Assembly (NCBI GenBank): GCA_958436995.1 | Contig: CAUBMI010000055.1 | Coordinates: 1-14,168 of the forward strand | Source of the DNA: an uncultured Collinsella sp. | Lineage (GTDB): Bacteria > Actinomycetota > Coriobacteriia > Coriobacteriales > Coriobacteriaceae | Reading direction: 5' to 3' | Length of the DNA: 14,168 nt | Part shown: positions 13,493 through 14,168 of the stretch, piece after piece | How positions within the stretch are numbered: the first letter of the stretch is position 1 | Layout of the letters: every line of letters starts with the position of its first letter | Translations under genes and position numbers: made by a program | The notes under the pieces: generated by a model | Database searches by the model: none | The model's input: only the letters and a program-made list of their open reading frames with translations | What the model was told of the DNA's origin: nothing

Positions 13493-13523
13493 TTCGCATG
13501 AAATTGTGTAGGTACCGTATACT
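13493..13523 (+). promoter_or_regulatory. Possible promoter of the deformylase-like gene
   Basis: TATACT (13518-13523) is a good -10, 33 nt before the ATG at 13557. The best -35 is TTCGCA (13493-13498) with a rather long 19-nt spacer, so only the -10 is convincing. Confidence 0.45.
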
Positions 13524-13556
13524 TAAGCGGTTACAACGACCCCTATGGAGGAACGT

Positions 13557-13976
13557 ATGATTAAAGAGCTTTGCCACGACGAGGCTATCCTGTCCCAGCG
13601 TTGCGAGGTTGCGACCGTCGAGGACGAGTCGGTTGCTCAGGACCTGATCGATACCATCAAGTCGCTCGACGATGCCGGCTGCCTTGCCGCTAACCAGATT
13701 GGCGTTACCAAGAAGGTTTGCGTCTACCTGGACGACGCCGGCGAGCCCCACGTGCTCTACAACCCCCGTCTGGTGTTTGGCCTGGGTGCCAGCAAGATGG
13801 AGGAGAGCTGCCTGACGCACGAGGAGGTCACCAAGTCCACGCGCTATATCAAGTGCAAGGTTGCCTTTGACCAGATCGTCGACGGCAAGATGAAGGAGTG
13901 CCGCCGCGATTACGCAGGCTTTGAGGCGCAAATGATCCAGCACATGATTGATCACTGTCTTGGAAAGTTGGTCTAA
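13557..13976 (+). CDS. Peptide deformylase-like protein with altered active site
   Basis: 139 residues, with the length and order of short def-family proteins. Motif I is GCLAANQIG (41-49; usual GxGLAAPQIG), motif II is ESCLT (83-87; usual EGCLS, metal-ligand Cys85 kept) and motif III is QHMIDH (128-133; usual QHExDH). Both histidine ligands (129, 133) are present, but the catalytic Glu is Met130, so ordinary deformylation of N-formyl-Met is doubtful. Metal binding may persist. The ATG at 13557 is preceded by GGAGG; an ATG at 13545 has no ribosome site of its own. It is a monocistronic gene with a strong terminator. It may be an accessory homologue beside a standard def elsewhere in the genome. 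The family call is solid; the function is open. Confidence 0.85.
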   Translation: MIKELCHDEAILSQRCEVATVEDESVAQDLIDTIKSLDDAGCLAANQIGVTKKVCVYLDDAGEPHVLYNPRLVFGLGASKMEESCLTHEEVTKSTRYIKCKVAFDQIVDGKMKECRRDYAGFEAQMIQHMIDHCLGKLV

Positions 13977-14007
13977 GGGGACCAAAGCACCGCACCTCGT
14001 CGTTTTT

Positions 14008-14046
14008 AGTCCGGGTATGACATTGTTGTCATGTCCGGACTTTTTT
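14008..14046 (+). terminator. Terminator of the deformylase-like gene
   Basis: A 15-bp stem, AGTCCGGGTATGACA (14008-14022) with TGTCATGTCCGGACT (14027-14041) and two G-U pairs, has a TTGT tetraloop and is followed by T(14041-14046). Confidence 0.93.
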
Positions 14047-14107
14047 GTTTAGCGCTCCTTTGTTTGGTGACAATGACCTTAGTAAGAACATTGAGCTAGG
14101 AGGCGCT

Positions 14108-14168
14108 ATGTGCACGAGCATTCGATTTACCGATAATTCCGGCCACATGTATCTGGGCCGCAACCTCG
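14108..14168 (+). CDS. Choloylglycine hydrolase family protein, N-terminal start (partial)
   Basis: Only the first 20 codons are in the window: MCTSIRFTDNSGHMYLGRNL. The second residue is Cys, the N-terminal nucleophile exposed after Met removal in this Ntn-hydrolase family. Arg18 in GRN matches the conserved active-site Arg18 of bile salt hydrolases. AGGAGG (14098-14103) precedes the ATG with a 4-nt spacer. Members cleave the amide of conjugated bile acids (BSH) or penicillin V, in the cytoplasm; gut actinobacteria commonly carry BSH. The residues that separate the two activities lie outside the window, so no gene symbol is given. Confidence 0.82.
   Translation, partial: MCTSIRFTDNSGHMYLGRNL

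Overview
The window reads as chromosomal DNA from a high-GC Gram-positive gut actinobacterium, most likely Collinsella or a close Coriobacteriia relative. The clues are strong GC bias at third codon positions, clear GGAGG-type ribosome binding sites, LAATG (class-E-like) sorting signals and a choloylglycine-hydrolase start at the right edge. The species assignment is inference. No rRNA, tRNA, transposase, phage gene or CRISPR array is visible.

Layout. Positions 1-149 hold the 3' end of a patatin-like phospholipase gene. It is followed by a regular array of three 46-bp palindromes with an exact 62-bp period (172-341). A minus-strand thiamine-salvage operon, thiM - thiamine-binding protein - thiE (2262-386), is headed by a TPP riboswitch and an intrinsic terminator. 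Between it and the divergent HAD-phosphatase/LysR pair (2588-4403) lies a 102-bp concentric palindrome (2446-2547). The LysR gene is followed by a MetE/YxjG-type methyltransferase gene (4559-5692), whose promoter region carries a textbook LysR operator. A uracil-type NCS2 permease (5815-7149) and a convergent alpha/beta-hydrolase (7875-7210) share a bidirectional terminator.

The most distinctive part is 8083-12095. Two paralogous secreted, sortase-anchored beta-helix proteins lie in tandem on the minus strand, downstream of an AzgA-type purine permease (13363-12050). The intergenic DNA between them contains a copy of the last 14 codons, stop codon and terminator of that permease. This fossil junction shows that the pair arose by tandem duplication of a unit of about 2 kb. 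The two copies also share a 98-bp gap-free leader and differ by one 24-residue beta-helix rung.

A divergent peptide-deformylase homologue (13557-13976) has Met in place of the catalytic Glu of the HExxH motif. The window ends in the first 20 codons of a bile-salt-hydrolase/penicillin-acylase-family gene.

How the genes work together. The thi operon salvages hydroxyethylthiazole and joins it to HMP-PP under TPP feedback. The LysR protein probably controls the methionine-synthase-like gene. The two permeases serve nucleobase uptake. The two anchored beta-helix proteins are candidates for surface glycan or host contact. No single multi-gene defence or biosynthetic system is apparent.
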